In this document: in pieces, positions 56,589 to 64,000 of the stretch | How positions within the stretch are numbered: the first letter of the stretch is position 1 | Layout of the letters: each line of letters starts with the position of its first letter | Program-made: the position numbers and the translations under genes | From: Cupriavidus laharis | GTDB lineage: Bacteria; Pseudomonadota; Gammaproteobacteria; Burkholderiales; Burkholderiaceae | Reading direction: 5' to 3' | DNA: 64,000 nt | Assembly (NCBI RefSeq): GCF_914271435.1 | Contig: NZ_CAJZAI010000001.1 | Span: 434,001-498,000, forward strand | Notes under the pieces: model-generated | What the model was told of the DNA's origin: nothing | What the model saw: only the letters and a program-made list of their open reading frames with translations | Database searches by the model: none

Positions 56589-57632
56589 TCAGCCGCTGAT
56601 GGCGGCCGCGCGGCGGCGCTTGCGCGGCTGGGCCTTCGGCGCATCGAGCAGCGTGGTCCAGTAGACGATCTTCAGCTCGCCTTCCATGGTCTCGACCAGC
56701 GCGGACAGGCTTTCCACCCAGTCGCCGTCGTTGCAGTAGAGCTGGCCGTTCACGTCGCGGATCTCGGCCTTGTGGATATGGCCGCAGACCACGCCGTCGC
56801 AGCCGCGCCGGCGCGCTTCGTCGACCATGGCGTGCTCGAACGAGCTGATGTAGTTCACCGCGTTCTTGACCTGGTGCTTCAGGTACTGCGACAGCGACCA
56901 GTACGGAAAGCCGAGCCGTGCGCGGACGCGGTTGAAGTGGCGGTTCATCGCCAGGATCACCGTGTACAGCGAATCGCCGAGATAGGCCAGCCAGCGGGCG
57001 TGCTGCACCACGCCATCGAACAGGTCACCGTGCACGACCCACAGGCGCTTGCCGGTGGCCGTCACATGGACCGCTTCCTCGCGCACCGTGATGTCGCCGA
57101 ATGCCAGGCCGTCAAACTGGCGCGCGATCTCGTCGTGGTTGCCGGGCACGTAGATGACTTCGGTGCCCTTGCGCGCCTTGCGCAGCAGCTTCTGCACCAC
57201 GTCGTTGTGGCTCTGCGGCCAGTACCAGCCGCGGCGCAGTTGCCAGCCGTCGATGATGTCGCCGACCAGGTAAAGCCGTTCGGATTCGTTGTGCTTGAGG
57301 AAGTCGAGCAGATAGTCTGCCTGGCAGCCGGCGGTGCCCAGGTGGATGTCGGACAGCCAGATGGCGCGGTATTGCCGGATCGGATGCGGCTCGGGGGGGA
57401 AGTGCTGGCCAGCGTCGGCCGGGGGCGTCAGTGCCGGGACGGCGGGAGGTTCGGCCGGCGGTGGCACGAAGGCCGCGAGCGCGGCGATGCGCGACAAGAC
57501 CTGGGAGAGTTCGGGATCAGGACTGCCGCGCAGCCTGTGCGTGACTCCCGACAGATATCCGAGTGCGGATCGGATTGCTTGAACCATGGCGGCCCCGGTG
57601 ACGGCAATGGCTGCATTCAGCCACCGCGCCAT
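56589..57632 (-). CDS. LpxH-like UDP-2,3-diacylglucosamine diphosphatase-family phosphoesterase
   Basis: A 347-residue metallophosphoesterase. After an ~88-residue Ala/Pro-rich N-terminus, the metal motifs are D95IH97 in LSDIHLG, GDIID at 124-128, GNHD at 164-167, and GHIH later, all intact. The pattern SDIHLG...GDIIDGWQ is shared by LpxH2 proteins and by diacylglucosamine or phospholipid phosphoesterases that sit next to glycosyltransferases. It lies 55 bases upstream of the glycosyltransferase gene and is probably co-transcribed. A later in-frame ATG at 57587 is possible. Confidence 0.8.
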   Translation of the reverse strand: MARWLNAAIAVTGAAMVQAIRSALGYLSGVTHRLRGSPDPELSQVLSRIAALAAFVPPPAEPPAVPALTPPADAGQHFPPEPHPIRQYRAIWLSDIHLGTAGCQADYLLDFLKHNESERLYLVGDIIDGWQLRRGWYWPQSHNDVVQKLLRKARKGTEVIYVPGNHDEIARQFDGLAFGDITVREEAVHVTATGKRLWVVHGDLFDGVVQHARWLAYLGDSLYTVILAMNRHFNRVRARLGFPYWSLSQYLKHQVKNAVNYISSFEHAMVDEARRRGCDGVVCGHIHKAEIRDVNGQLYCNDGDWVESLSALVETMEGELKIVYWTTLLDAPKAQPRKRRRAAAISG

Positions 57633-57703
57633 GACGGAGCCGTGACGGAAACATGAATGACATATGAAACGTTGCCGCTATCCGACAGCGCAGCGCGACG
57701 TTG

Positions 57704-58681
57704 TCAGGACGCCGTGTTGCGCAGCGCCGCCAGTGCTGCCACCACGGCCGCGACGGCGCGCGGATCTCGCAGCAGCGATACGTGGCCGATGCCGGCCAGC
57801 GGCATGTGCCGCGCGCCGTCCAGCCAACTGGTGCACGGCGGGCCGGCAATGGAGTCGTGCCAGCTGAAGATGGAAACCACGCGCGCGCGCAACGCGGGCG
57901 CCTCGGCGTCGGCGAGTGCCTTCAGCCAGGGGCTGCCGCAGCGCATCTGCCAGGCATTGCGGCCGGCTCCGAAGCGAGCCACGGCGCAGCCGTGGTGCGG
58001 GGTGCCAAGCGTGACGACGCCGGCGCAGAGGTCCCGTGCACGTCTCGACAGCGCCGCGCGCGCGGCCAGTCCGCCCATGCTGTGGCACACCAGCAGCGGT
58101 GCGCGCCCGGTGCGCGCCCGGATCTGCTCGATATGCTGCAGCAAGGCATCGGCATAGTCGTCGATGTCGCCGAGCACGGGCTCCATGTCGATCGCTTCGC
58201 AGTGGTAGCCGGCGGCCGCCAGCGCGGGTTGCAGGTCCAGCCAGACCGCGTGGTTGCAGGCATAGCCATGCACCAGCAGCACGGTGGGTGTCTGGCGGGC
58301 CGGGAGGCTGTCCGAGGGCTGTACATACCGGCGGTGGGAGCAGAATGGCTGCAGCCAGTTGAACATGCGAAACACCGCGATGTACTCATTGGCAAAGCAC
58401 CGTATCGCGTCGGCCAGTTGCAGTGGCTGCCGGCCGCTGGCAAGCCAGGCTGGCGCCGGTGGCGGTTGCTGGTGGCGCGCCACGCCGGCACCGTGCCGGG
58501 TCATCGCGAACGCCAGCCCAATGCCCAGGGCAAGTCCGGCGAGCACCGCCAGGACGCCGGCGAGCCAAGCCGCCGGCCAGTTCCAGCCAGCGTGCTGCGT
58601 CAGTTGCCAGCCGATGCCGGCCGCCGTCGCCGCCTGCAGCATCACCGCCACGCGGCGGGCACCGGCGGCGCTCAGGGTCAT
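57704..58681 (-). CDS. Alpha/beta hydrolase with N-terminal membrane segments
   Basis: A 325-residue protein. Hydrophobic segments near residues 10-55 suggest an inner-membrane anchor. The hydrolase part starts near 125 (TVLLVHGYACNHAVW), with nucleophile Ser in CHSMGG (usually GHSMGG), and a late GIGHVSLL with the catalytic His. The oxyanion HG motif is typical of lipases and esterases. The start ATG overlaps the RDD gene's stop by four bases (ATGA). The substrate is unknown; a lipid ester is likely. Confidence 0.85.
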   Translation of the reverse strand: MTLSAAGARRVAVMLQAATAAGIGWQLTQHAGWNWPAAWLAGVLAVLAGLALGIGLAFAMTRHGAGVARHQQPPPAPAWLASGRQPLQLADAIRCFANEYIAVFRMFNWLQPFCSHRRYVQPSDSLPARQTPTVLLVHGYACNHAVWLDLQPALAAAGYHCEAIDMEPVLGDIDDYADALLQHIEQIRARTGRAPLLVCHSMGGLAARAALSRRARDLCAGVVTLGTPHHGCAVARFGAGRNAWQMRCGSPWLKALADAEAPALRARVVSIFSWHDSIAGPPCTSWLDGARHMPLAGIGHVSLLRDPRAVAAVVAALAALRNTAS

Positions 58682-59214
58682 GGGCGCGGCGGGCGCAGGT
58701 CGACCAGGCGCGTGCGGGCCAGGCGGTCGTGCAGGAACTGGCGGCGCGGATCCAGCCAGGCCAGCAGGATCCACACCAGCAGGCCGGCACACAGCACGCC
58801 GACGAAGGGGCCTTTCACCAGGCCAAGCCCGTGCCCGAGGGCGGCTGATGGCGGCAGCCACAGCCATGCGAGCACGTAGCGCAGCGCCGCCTGCGGCCAG
58901 CGCGGCGGCTTGCCGCCTGCGGTCTCGACGCGCATGCGCCAGGTCTGCATGGCCAGCGTCTGGCCACTGCGCTGCCAGAACCACGTGAAGTAGAGTCCCA
59001 TGACCATGAAGCTCCAGCCCTGGATGGCGTAGGGGCTGTCGAGGCCGAGCTTCTGCAATGTCGGGCGGACCAGCAGGAAGAGCGCTGTCGAAGCGCTCAG
59101 CACGCCGAACAGCAGCACGCCCTCGTAGAGCATGCAGGCGATGCGGCGGCGTAGCGGCGGGGCGGCCGGAGGGAAAGCGGTGGTGGACGACGGAGCGAGA
59201 GTGGCGGCTGGCAT
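58678..59214 (-). CDS. RDD family membrane protein
   Basis: A 178-residue protein with a proline-rich N-terminus, the opening RRRIACMLYEGVLLFGVL, and about four helices. RDD proteins carry Arg-Asp-Asp motifs in the first and later helices; here the first is replaced by R-x-x-x-x-x-x-x-E and the late one reads LDPRRQFLHDRLARTRLVD. Some members are cation antiporters; the role here is unknown. It is coupled to the hydrolase gene. Confidence 0.8.
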   Translation of the reverse strand: MPAATLAPSSTTAFPPAAPPLRRRIACMLYEGVLLFGVLSASTALFLLVRPTLQKLGLDSPYAIQGWSFMVMGLYFTWFWQRSGQTLAMQTWRMRVETAGGKPPRWPQAALRYVLAWLWLPPSAALGHGLGLVKGPFVGVLCAGLLVWILLAWLDPRRQFLHDRLARTRLVDLRPPRP

Positions 59215-59335
59215 GGCACGGGAACTGGGAACCTTGGTTCAGGCGTTCCGGCAGTGGCCAAGCCCGGCTCGGCCACGTGCGGAATCCGGCGATTATGCCA
59301 AATGCCGGTCAATGGGTCGCGTTGCCGTTCCTAGC

Positions 59336-60085
59336 TTATTGCCGGATCGTACTGTCGGCCTGCGTGGCGGCAGCGGCTTCGGGCCCGGCTTCGGTCGTTG
59401 CTGGTGCGACAGCGGGCGCAGCGGGCGCGGGCGGCGTTACCGTTGGGGCAGCCACGGAGGCGTCGGCGGTGCCGGCCTCGGCGGCCGAGGCCGGCTTGGC
59501 GGCTACCGTTGCGGACTTCTTGTCCGGGCGGATCTGGCGGCTGGTGTCGCTAGGCAGGCGCTTGCCGCTGGGTAGCGCGCTGACAGCGCCAGGCCGGTGC
59601 GGCACGCGTTCGGCCGCGGCAAGCTTTTTCTTCTGCTCTTCGGGCAGTTGCTGGTACTTGTCCCAGGCCTCGGCCTTCTTTTGCGCCGGCAGGGCCCGGG
59701 TGATCTGGTAGTTCTCGCGTGCCAGGCGGCGCTGCTGCGGTGTCAGCTTGACCCACTCGGCCATGCGCGTCTGCAGCCGTGCCTGTTCTTCCGGCGAGAA
59801 CTTCGGATAGCGTTCGGCAATACGCAGCCACTTGCGCCGGTTGAGTTCGGGCAGCGTGTCCCACAGTGGCTGCAGCGGTGCCAGGATGCGCTGCTGGACG
59901 GGCGTGAGTTCCGACCATGCCGGGCGCGCGTTGATGGCCGGTTCGGCGTGCGGTGCCGACGCCGGGCCCTGGGCCTGCGCGGGGGACGGTGCCAGGCACC
60001 AGGCGGCGGCCGCGCAGAAGCCGGCCAGCAGCAGGGTACTCAGCCGGCGGCGTGGTGCGTCGGAACGGAAAGTCGCGCAGGCCAT
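59336..60085 (-). CDS. DUF3106 exported protein
   Basis: A 249-residue protein with a signal peptide (SSTLLLAGF-like core, cleavage near AQA-QGPAS). A mid-protein DUF3106 repeat follows (LTPVQQRILAPLQPLWDTLP, then RKWLRIAERYPKFSPEEQAR), and a low-complexity Ala/Pro/Thr tail comes after about 190. The family resembles periplasmic LTXXQ/Spy-like chaperones in its LxPxQ repeats, but its role is unknown. It begins two bases after the DUF3619 gene ends. Confidence 0.86.
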   Translation of the reverse strand: MACATFRSDAPRRRLSTLLLAGFCAAAAWCLAPSPAQAQGPASAPHAEPAINARPAWSELTPVQQRILAPLQPLWDTLPELNRRKWLRIAERYPKFSPEEQARLQTRMAEWVKLTPQQRRLARENYQITRALPAQKKAEAWDKYQQLPEEQKKKLAAAERVPHRPGAVSALPSGKRLPSDTSRQIRPDKKSATVAAKPASAAEAGTADASVAAPTVTPPAPAAPAVAPATTEAGPEAAAATQADSTIRQ

Positions 60086-60087
60086 GT

Positions 60088-60522
60088 CTATTGCCCGCGC
60101 TTCAGGAACACGTGGAAGCCCTGGTCGGCGTATGCCGTCGGCGGGAGGTCATCGAGCAGCATGGCGGCATCGATGTCCGCCAGCTCCTCGACACGTTTCT
60201 GTTGCTGCCAGTGATAGATGCCGATCAGGCCTGCGCCGAGTGCGACCAGGGTCCAGACCAGCGCCCCGCGGCGCAGCCACGCTCCGATCCGGTGAAGTGC
60301 GGAGTCGTCTTCCTCATCGAACGACGGCGCATGGCCCGCCGGCGTGGCAAATTGCGGCACGCGCACCGGGGCCTCGGCCTTCTTGTGGGCCAGCGCCATG
60401 CGCCGGGCGGCTGCGAGCCGCTCGGCCACGCCCGCCGGCAAATCGTCGGCGGACGCGTCAAGTGCTGCGCGAATCTCATGCGCGAAGCGTCGTTCCTGGA
60501 TTTCTCTGTCGTTTCTGCTCAT
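60088..60522 (-). CDS. DUF3619 single-pass membrane protein, candidate anti-sigma factor
   Basis: A 144-residue protein: a charged N-terminal domain (about 1-80), one membrane helix at 85-104 (GALVWTLVALGAGLIGIY), and a ~40-residue C-terminal tail. This topology and a four-base overlap (ATGA) with the ECF sigma gene upstream suggest an anti-sigma role. DUF3619 itself is of unknown function, and no zinc or RseA-like motif is visible. The inference rests on topology and gene order. Confidence 0.8.
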   Translation of the reverse strand: MSRNDREIQERRFAHEIRAALDASADDLPAGVAERLAAARRMALAHKKAEAPVRVPQFATPAGHAPSFDEEDDSALHRIGAWLRRGALVWTLVALGAGLIGIYHWQQQKRVEELADIDAAMLLDDLPPTAYADQGFHVFLKRGQ

Positions 60523-61085
60523 AGTCGAACCCCCCGTGCGCGCAGTGCTTGCGCCAGGGTATGCGTGGCACGGGAACAGTGCGTCTTGACGCTGCCTTCA
60601 GAGCACCCCATGACCGCGGCGGTTTCGGCGACGTCCATATCCTCCCAGTAACGCATCAGGAATGCCTCGCGTTGACGCGTGGGCAAGCGCTGGATTTCCT
60701 GCTCGATGATATGCATGACCTGGGCCCGCTCCACCTTGTCGGCGCTGCTCTCGGCCAATTCCGTACCGGCAGCGGCCTCGAGTGTGTCGAGGAGGTCGTT
60801 ATCGTCACCTTCGCGGTCGTCGCGCAGCGTTGAGAAGAGTGACACCCAGGTATTGCGCACCTTCTGGCGCCGAAACCAGTCGTGGATGGTGTTCTGGAGG
60901 ATGCGCTGGAACAGCGGAGGCAGCTCCGCGGCGCTCTTGTCGCCGTATTTTTCCGCCAGCTTGATCATGGCATCCTGGACGATATCCAGCGCAGCTTCGT
61001 CGTCGCGCACGGCAAATACGGCCTGCTTGAAGGCGCGCCGTTCGACGCTGGTGAGAAAATCGGACAGTTCCTGGTCGGTAGCCAT
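60519..61085 (-). CDS. ECF-type RNA polymerase sigma factor
   Basis: A 188-residue sigma-70 family factor with region 2 at about 10-75 (AVRDDEAALDIVQDAMIKLA, then FQRILQNTIHDWFRRQKVRN) and region 4 at about 125-180 (QRLPTRQREAFLMRYWEDMD, then CSEGSVKTHCSRATHTL). The linker is acidic. I chose the ATG at 61085 because it starts MATDQELSDFL; a longer frame upstream has no homology. It is the first gene of a minus-strand unit with DUF3619, DUF3106, RDD and hydrolase genes, which may be its regulon. It is divergent from ilvB. Confidence 0.9.
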   Translation of the reverse strand: MATDQELSDFLTSVERRAFKQAVFAVRDDEAALDIVQDAMIKLAEKYGDKSAAELPPLFQRILQNTIHDWFRRQKVRNTWVSLFSTLRDDREGDDNDLLDTLEAAAGTELAESSADKVERAQVMHIIEQEIQRLPTRQREAFLMRYWEDMDVAETAAVMGCSEGSVKTHCSRATHTLAQALRARGVRL

Positions 61086-61222
61086 GCAGGCGGGTGAGGA
61101 CGGTATCTGTGCTGGCGGATGTGCTGCGAACGGCTCGCGGCGTACCTGGAGTGGTGCGATGCTAGCAAAAAACAAGCGGGCATGACCACTTCTGTATTGC
61201 ACTGAATACAAGATGGTCCCCC

Positions 61223-61228
61223 TAAAAT
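61223..61228 (+). promoter_or_regulatory. Probable -10 hexamer TAAAAT for the ilv operon
   Basis: TAAAAT lies about 200 bases before the ilvB start. Transcription from here would include the hairpin leader described at 61301-61335. Confidence 0.45.
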
Positions 61229-61300
61229 GCTGGCCGGACGACACAAAAAGACCATAGACCGCGCTGGTGCATTGCAGTATCATCGACGGTTCACGACATC

Positions 61301-61335
61301 AGTGGTTGTCTCATCAGACCGCTTATGAGGCGGTC
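61301..61335 (+). promoter_or_regulatory. Candidate ilvB leader: Val codons followed by a hairpin
   Basis: GTG-GTT-GTC at 61301-61309 reads into TCA-TCA-GAC-CGC-TTA-TGA (stop at 61327), an in-frame VVVSSDRL peptide end. A hairpin AGACCGC (61315-61321) / GCGGTCT (61329-61335) overlaps the stop. The frame is open back to 61226, with TTG at 61271 as a possible start, but no clear ribosome-binding site. It resembles an attenuator with valine codons; this is inference. Confidence 0.45.
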
Positions 61336-61427
61336 TTCTCATGCAGACGCGCACCGCTTGAACCCGCGCCACAAGCCCGGCAGAGAGCATCCAAACAATT
61401 TTTTGCCGAAAATTGCAAAGGACTGAA

Positions 61428-63191
61428 ATGAACATGCCCAGCGCGGAATTCTCCCACGCAGACAGCAATTCATCTGCCGCACCCGAAATGATCGGTGCGG
61501 AAATTCTCGTTCATGCACTTGCCGAAGAAGGCGTTGAATACGTCTGGGGTTATCCCGGCGGCGCAGTGCTGTATATCTACGACGAGCTTCACAAACAAAC
61601 GAAATTCGAGCACATCCTGGTGCGCCACGAGCAGGCCGCGGTCCATGCCGCAGACGGCTATGCCCGGGCAACCGGCAAGGTGGGCGTCGCCCTGGTGACC
61701 TCGGGTCCAGGCGTGACCAATGCCGTCACGGGCATTGCCACCGCGTATCTCGATTCGATCCCGCTGGTGGTGATCACCGGCAACGTGCCGACCCACGCGA
61801 TCGGCCAGGATGCCTTCCAGGAGTGCGACACCGTCGGGATCACCCGCCCGATCGTCAAGCACAACTTCCTGGTGAAGGACGTGCGCGACCTCGCCTCGAC
61901 CATCAAGAAGGCGTTCTACATTGCCTCCACCGGCCGTCCGGGCCCGGTGGTGGTGGACATTCCCAAGGACGTCTCGCGCAACACCTGCAAGTACGAGTAC
62001 CCCAAGTCGATCGACATGCGCTCGTACAGCCCGGTGAACAAGGGTCACTCGGGCCAGATCCGCAAGGCCGTGGCACTGCTGCAGGGCGCGGAGCGTCCGT
62101 ACATCTACGCCGGCGGCGGCGTGGTGCTGGCCAATGCCAGCGAGGAACTGCGCCAGCTTGCCGCGCTGACGGGCCACCCGGTCACCAACACGCTGATGGC
62201 CCTTGGCGCGTTCCCGGGAAGCAGCAAGCAGTTCGTCGGCATGCTCGGCATGCACGGCACGTACGAGGCCAACATGGCCATGCAGGAGTGCGACGTACTG
62301 ATCGCCGTCGGCGCGCGTTTCGATGACCGCGTGATCGGCAACCCGGCGCACTTCGCCTCGCAGGCGCGCAAGATCATCCATATCGACATCGACCCGTCGT
62401 CGATCTCGAAGCGCGTCAAGGTGGATATCCCCATCGTCGGCAACGTCAAGGACGTGCTGCAGGAACTGATCGCCCAGCTCCAGGCCAGCGACGTCAAGCC
62501 CAAGCGCGAGGCCCTGGCCAAGTGGTGGGAGCAGATCGAGCAGTGGCGCTCGGTGGACTGCCTCAAGTACGACCGCAGCTCCGAGATCATCAAGCCGCAG
62601 TACGTGGTCGAGAAGATCTGGGAACTGACCAAGGGCGATGCCTTCATCTGCTCCGACGTGGGCCAGCACCAGATGTGGGCCGCGCAGTTCTACAAGTTCA
62701 ACGAGCCGCGCCGCTGGATCAACTCCGGTGGCCTGGGCACGATGGGCGTGGGTCTGCCGTATGCCATGGGCATCAAGAAGGCATTTCCGGAGAAGGAAGT
62801 CGTCACCATCACCGGTGAAGGCTCGATCCAGATGTGCATCCAGGAGCTGTCGACCTGCCTGCAGTACGACACGCCGGTCAAGATCTGCTCGCTTAACAAT
62901 GGCTACCTGGGCATGGTGCGCCAGTGGCAGGAGATCGAGTACGACAACCGTTACTCGCACTCCTACATGGATGCGCTGCCCGACTTCGTGAAACTGGCCG
63001 AGGCCTATGGCCATATCGGCATGCGCGTGGAGAAGACGTCCGACGTCGAGCCGGCGCTGCGCGAGGCCTTCCGCCTGAAGGACCGTACCGTGTTCCTGGA
63101 CTTCCAGACCGATCCCACCGAAAACGTCTGGCCGATGGTCCAGGCGGGCAAAGGCATTTCGGAAATGCTGCTCGGCGCGGAGGACCTGTAA
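61428..63191 (+). CDS. ilvB: Acetolactate synthase, large (catalytic) subunit
   Basis: A 587-residue thiamine diphosphate enzyme making acetolactate from pyruvate, the first common step of branched-chain amino acid synthesis. Catalytic Glu68 is in RHEQAAVHAADGYAR, the ThDP motif GEGSIQM ends with NNGYLGM, and the FAD-contact RFDDRVIGN region is intact. I chose ATG 61428 (MNMPSAEF), with AAAGGAC upstream. Directly adjacent to ilvH. The protein could equally be called IlvI or IlvG by other naming. Confidence 0.96.
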   Translation: MNMPSAEFSHADSNSSAAPEMIGAEILVHALAEEGVEYVWGYPGGAVLYIYDELHKQTKFEHILVRHEQAAVHAADGYARATGKVGVALVTSGPGVTNAVTGIATAYLDSIPLVVITGNVPTHAIGQDAFQECDTVGITRPIVKHNFLVKDVRDLASTIKKAFYIASTGRPGPVVVDIPKDVSRNTCKYEYPKSIDMRSYSPVNKGHSGQIRKAVALLQGAERPYIYAGGGVVLANASEELRQLAALTGHPVTNTLMALGAFPGSSKQFVGMLGMHGTYEANMAMQECDVLIAVGARFDDRVIGNPAHFASQARKIIHIDIDPSSISKRVKVDIPIVGNVKDVLQELIAQLQASDVKPKREALAKWWEQIEQWRSVDCLKYDRSSEIIKPQYVVEKIWELTKGDAFICSDVGQHQMWAAQFYKFNEPRRWINSGGLGTMGVGLPYAMGIKKAFPEKEVVTITGEGSIQMCIQELSTCLQYDTPVKICSLNNGYLGMVRQWQEIEYDNRYSHSYMDALPDFVKLAEAYGHIGMRVEKTSDVEPALREAFRLKDRTVFLDFQTDPTENVWPMVQAGKGISEMLLGAEDL

Positions 63192-63683
63192 ATGCGACAC
63201 ATCATTTCGGTCCTGCTGGAAAACGAACCGGGCGCGCTGTCGCGCGTGGTGGGCCTGTTCTCGGCCCGCGGCTACAACATCGAGACGCTGACGGTGGCCC
63301 CCACCGAGGACGCCTCGCTGTCGCGCATGACCATCGTCACGACCGGTTCGGATGACATCATCGAACAGATCACCAAGCACCTGAACCGCCTGGTGGAGGT
63401 GGTCAAGGTGGTCGACCTGACCGAGGGTGCACACATCGAACGCGAGCTGATGCTCGTCAAGGTGCGCGCGGTTGGCAAGGAGCGCGAGGAAATGAAGCGC
63501 ACCGCCGACATCTTCCGCGGCCGCATCATCGACGTCACCGAGAAGACCTACACCATCGAACTGACCGGCAACGGCGTCAAGCTCGATGCGTTTCTCGATG
63601 CCATCGACCGCACCGCCATCCTCGAGACCGTCCGCACGGGCGGCTCGGGCATCGGCCGCGGCGAGCGCATCCTGAAGGTCTGA
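63192..63683 (+). CDS. ilvH: Acetolactate synthase, small (regulatory) subunit
   Basis: A 163-residue subunit with an ACT domain at about 3-77 (HIISVLLENEPGALSRVVGL, then GYNIETLTVAPTED) and the second regulatory domain from about 80 to the end. It binds valine for feedback inhibition and activates IlvB. The ATG starts at 63192, immediately after the ilvB stop (TAA then ATG), with no gap, so the genes are coupled. Confidence 0.96.
   Translation: MRHIISVLLENEPGALSRVVGLFSARGYNIETLTVAPTEDASLSRMTIVTTGSDDIIEQITKHLNRLVEVVKVVDLTEGAHIERELMLVKVRAVGKEREEMKRTADIFRGRIIDVTEKTYTIELTGNGVKLDAFLDAIDRTAILETVRTGGSGIGRGERILKV

Positions 63684-64000
<317 letters not shown>

Overview
The window is about 64 kb of GC-rich chromosome, densely coding on both strands, and it looks like a Cupriavidus/Ralstonia-type betaproteobacterium (Burkholderiales). 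The support is the gene content: acetolactate synthase large and small subunits followed by ilvC, a class I fbp, a MaeB-type malic enzyme, a Burkholderiales porin, an ECF sigma factor followed by DUF3619, DUF3106 and RDD genes, and purine genes using the membrane urate oxidase PuuD. Genus is inferred from gene content and codon bias; no rRNA is present. I see no phage, complete insertion sequence or CRISPR array.

Layout. 1-11.2 kb: mixed housekeeping genes (DUF2252 end, LpxO-like hydroxylase, PAS-PAS-GGDEF cyclase, two flavoproteins, DUF1415, a methyltransferase, a FapA-like protein, and an SRPBCC protein behind a decayed ArsR gene). 11.5-17.8 kb: an Aer-like receptor, a 157-bp palindromic element, then a minus-strand pair (biotin carboxylase/carrier fusion and KipI-KipA fusion) with a decayed ycsI (DUF1445) gene upstream and a divergent GntR regulator. 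18-27.7 kb: a lipoprotein, tRNA-Thr(CGT), fbp, pepN, a DUF4136 lipoprotein, maeB, a small Cys protein and a porin.

27.9-46.9 kb is a purine catabolic region. NCS2 permease-puuE-uraD and a GntR regulator lie on minus, and uraH-puuD on plus. After an interruption come guaD, an adenine/adenosine deaminase, xdhC, xdhB and xdhA on minus, with a divergent LysR regulator. Together they encode adenine/guanine to hypoxanthine/xanthine to urate to 5-hydroxyisourate to OHCU to allantoin to allantoate. The interruption holds ilvD, a GDT1-family Mn exporter behind a yybP-ykoY riboswitch, and a fatty acid desaturase with an FNR-like box upstream. A tungstate/molybdate binding protein (tupA) and a divergent ModE-type regulator fused to a binding-protein domain follow; xanthine dehydrogenase is a molybdoenzyme.

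49-61.1 kb: DUF4126 protein, a large FtsX-like permease, truncated haemoglobin, DUF924, then minus-strand envelope and regulatory genes (LOG protein, TetR, diacylglycerol kinase, glycosyltransferase, LpxH-like phosphoesterase, alpha/beta hydrolase, RDD, DUF3106, DUF3619, ECF sigma). 61.2-64 kb: ilvB-ilvH and the start of ilvC, behind a leader with a possible Val-codon peptide and a hairpin.

Most worth checking are the Mn riboswitch, the repeated wTTGTnnACAAw operators around the purine GntR gene, the long palindrome at 13.1 kb, the tupA/regulator palindrome, the ilvB leader, and the two gene remnants.
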